Source: Chloroflexi bacterium 13_1_40CM_68_21
Lineage (GTDB): Bacteria > Chloroflexota > Limnocylindria > P2-11E
Direction: 5' to 3'
DNA length: 5,338 nt
Assembly (NCBI GenBank): GCA_001917735.1
Contig: MNEO01000001.1
Span: 3,356-8,693 of the forward strand
Each line of letters starts with the position of its first letter. Position 1 is the first letter of the stretch. Below are positions 4,717 to 5,338 of this stretch, piece after piece. Below the pieces are notes generated by a model, which made no database searches, had not been told where the DNA came from, and saw only the letters and a list, made by a program, of their open reading frames with translations. The position numbers and the translations under genes are program-made.

Positions 4717-5338
4717 GCGAGGTGAGCGCGACAGCATCATCGCGACACCGATGAGGATCCCGATCGCGATAAGCATCCCGTAGAGCAGGAAGTTCGTGCT
4801 CTGATCGCTGGCATCGGCGCCAGGACTCGCGGCGGCGACCGGCGAACGGCTGGGCAGAGGCGACGCGCTCACGCTTGGGGTCGCCACCGCGACGGGAGAG
4901 GTCGTCGCGGGGACGCTCGGGGTTAGCGTCCGGGTCCCGGTTGGCGTCGCCGTCGCGCTCGGCGACGCACTCGGCGCCACGGTCGTCGGTGCGGACGTCG
5001 GCGAGGCGGTCGGTGCGGGCGACGCGCCTGAGAGGGCCGCGCAGGCGCGCGAGTCGAGGGCACCGGGCGCCAGACCGCAGACCGATCTGTTCGGCGTGAC
5101 CCATGAGCTTCCGTCAGCGGCCGTCCGCGAGAGCGAAAGGAGGATGAACGGGTAGTGCGCGGTGATCGGCGCGCCGCACGTCCCGTTCTGCCACGAGAGA
5201 TCGAGCGTCGCGGTGTCGCCGTCGAGGGACGCGCCGACGGTCGTCGCGAAGCAGCGGCCGCCGGTGTCGTTCCCGCGGATGTAGAGCGCGAGGATGTCCT
5301 TGTCGAAGCTCATGAACATCGAGCTCGCCGGCGGGAAC
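4705..5338 (-). CDS. Surface protein with Ser/Thr/Pro stalk and C-terminal membrane anchor (5' partial)
   Basis: The frame runs open past the right window edge. Codons before the Met at 5319 read FPPASS without a stop, so that Met is probably internal and the real start is outside. Counting from it (204 residues), 1-97 form a compact ectodomain with four cysteines (23, 48, 81, 93) that could make two disulfides. Residues 98-175 are a low-complexity Ser/Thr/Pro/Ala stalk. Residues 177-196 (FLLYGMLIAIGILIGVAMML) form a membrane span, followed by the basic tail SRSPRRGR. This is type I topology: ectodomain outside, short basic tail inside. There is no LPXTG-like sortase motif. The ectodomain fold is not recognised. 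The stalk suggests glycosylation or spacing from the membrane, but that is inference. Its stop overlaps the stop of the convergent membrane gene. Confidence 0.82.
   Translation of the reverse strand, partial: FPPASSMFMSFDKDILALYIRGNDTGGRCFATTVGASLDGDTATLDLSWQNGTCGAPITAHYPFILLSLSRTAADGSSWVTPNRSVCGLAPGALDSRACAALSGASPAPTASPTSAPTTVAPSASPSATATPTGTRTLTPSVPATTSPVAVATPSVSASPLPSRSPVAAASPGADASDQSTNFLLYGMLIAIGILIGVAMMLSRSPRRGR
4795..5028 (-). repeat. Low-complexity Ser/Thr/Pro/Ala coding tract
   Basis: This stretch encodes 78 residues, nearly all Ser, Thr, Pro, Ala or Val, with recurring short units such as ASPT, APTT, PSASPS and ATPT. It has no exact long tandem unit, so it is compositional and not a clean repeat array. 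It forms the stalk between the ectodomain and the membrane anchor of the minus-strand protein. Confidence 0.8.

Noticed and set aside
4795..5028. Tandem repeat or CRISPR-like array in the Ser/Thr/Pro tract
   Set aside because: The short units are irregular and coding, with no constant repeat or spacer length.

Overview
This is a dense, high-GC bacterial window with seven protein genes and no gaps above about 120 bases. The very high third-position GC, frequent GTG starts and single-layer style secreted or anchored proteins (N-terminal anchor, Ser/Thr/Pro stalks) suggest a high-GC lineage such as Chloroflexota or a deep-branching actinobacterial relative. That placement is an inference from composition and gene style; there is no rRNA or marker gene here to settle it. 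No tRNA, rRNA, CRISPR array, insertion sequence or phage gene was seen.

Left part (1-1393): the 3' portion of a gene for a large exported LVIVD-repeat beta-propeller protein, open at the left edge and followed by a terminator-like hairpin. Middle (1409-3265): a compact three-gene cluster. It encodes a response regulator with a receiver domain and a C-terminal tandem MshEN/GspE-N-like module, then a 72-residue single-span membrane protein whose GTG start overlaps the regulator's stop, then a 6-phosphofructokinase with its own strong Shine-Dalgarno. The spacing (1-base overlap, then 16 bases) argues for one transcript linking a signalling protein to a central glycolytic enzyme. The kinase carries Asp104 and Lys124, the signature of pyrophosphate-dependent enzymes, with an unusual Asn at position 103.

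Right part (3266-5338): a 116-base spacer with two mutually exclusive hairpins, then a membrane-anchored SIMPL (DUF541) protein, then a four-span membrane protein with duplicated HxxEH and HFxxN motifs. Converging on the last one from the minus strand is the 3' end of a gene for a surface protein with a cysteine-bearing ectodomain, a Ser/Thr/Pro/Ala stalk and a C-terminal membrane anchor. The stop codons of these last two genes overlap inside a palindrome.

The most interesting points are the REC/MshEN-like fusion next to a phosphofructokinase, the atypical GGNDT active-site motif, and the unrecognised His/Glu-rich duplicated membrane protein. None is proven to be a new system from sequence alone.
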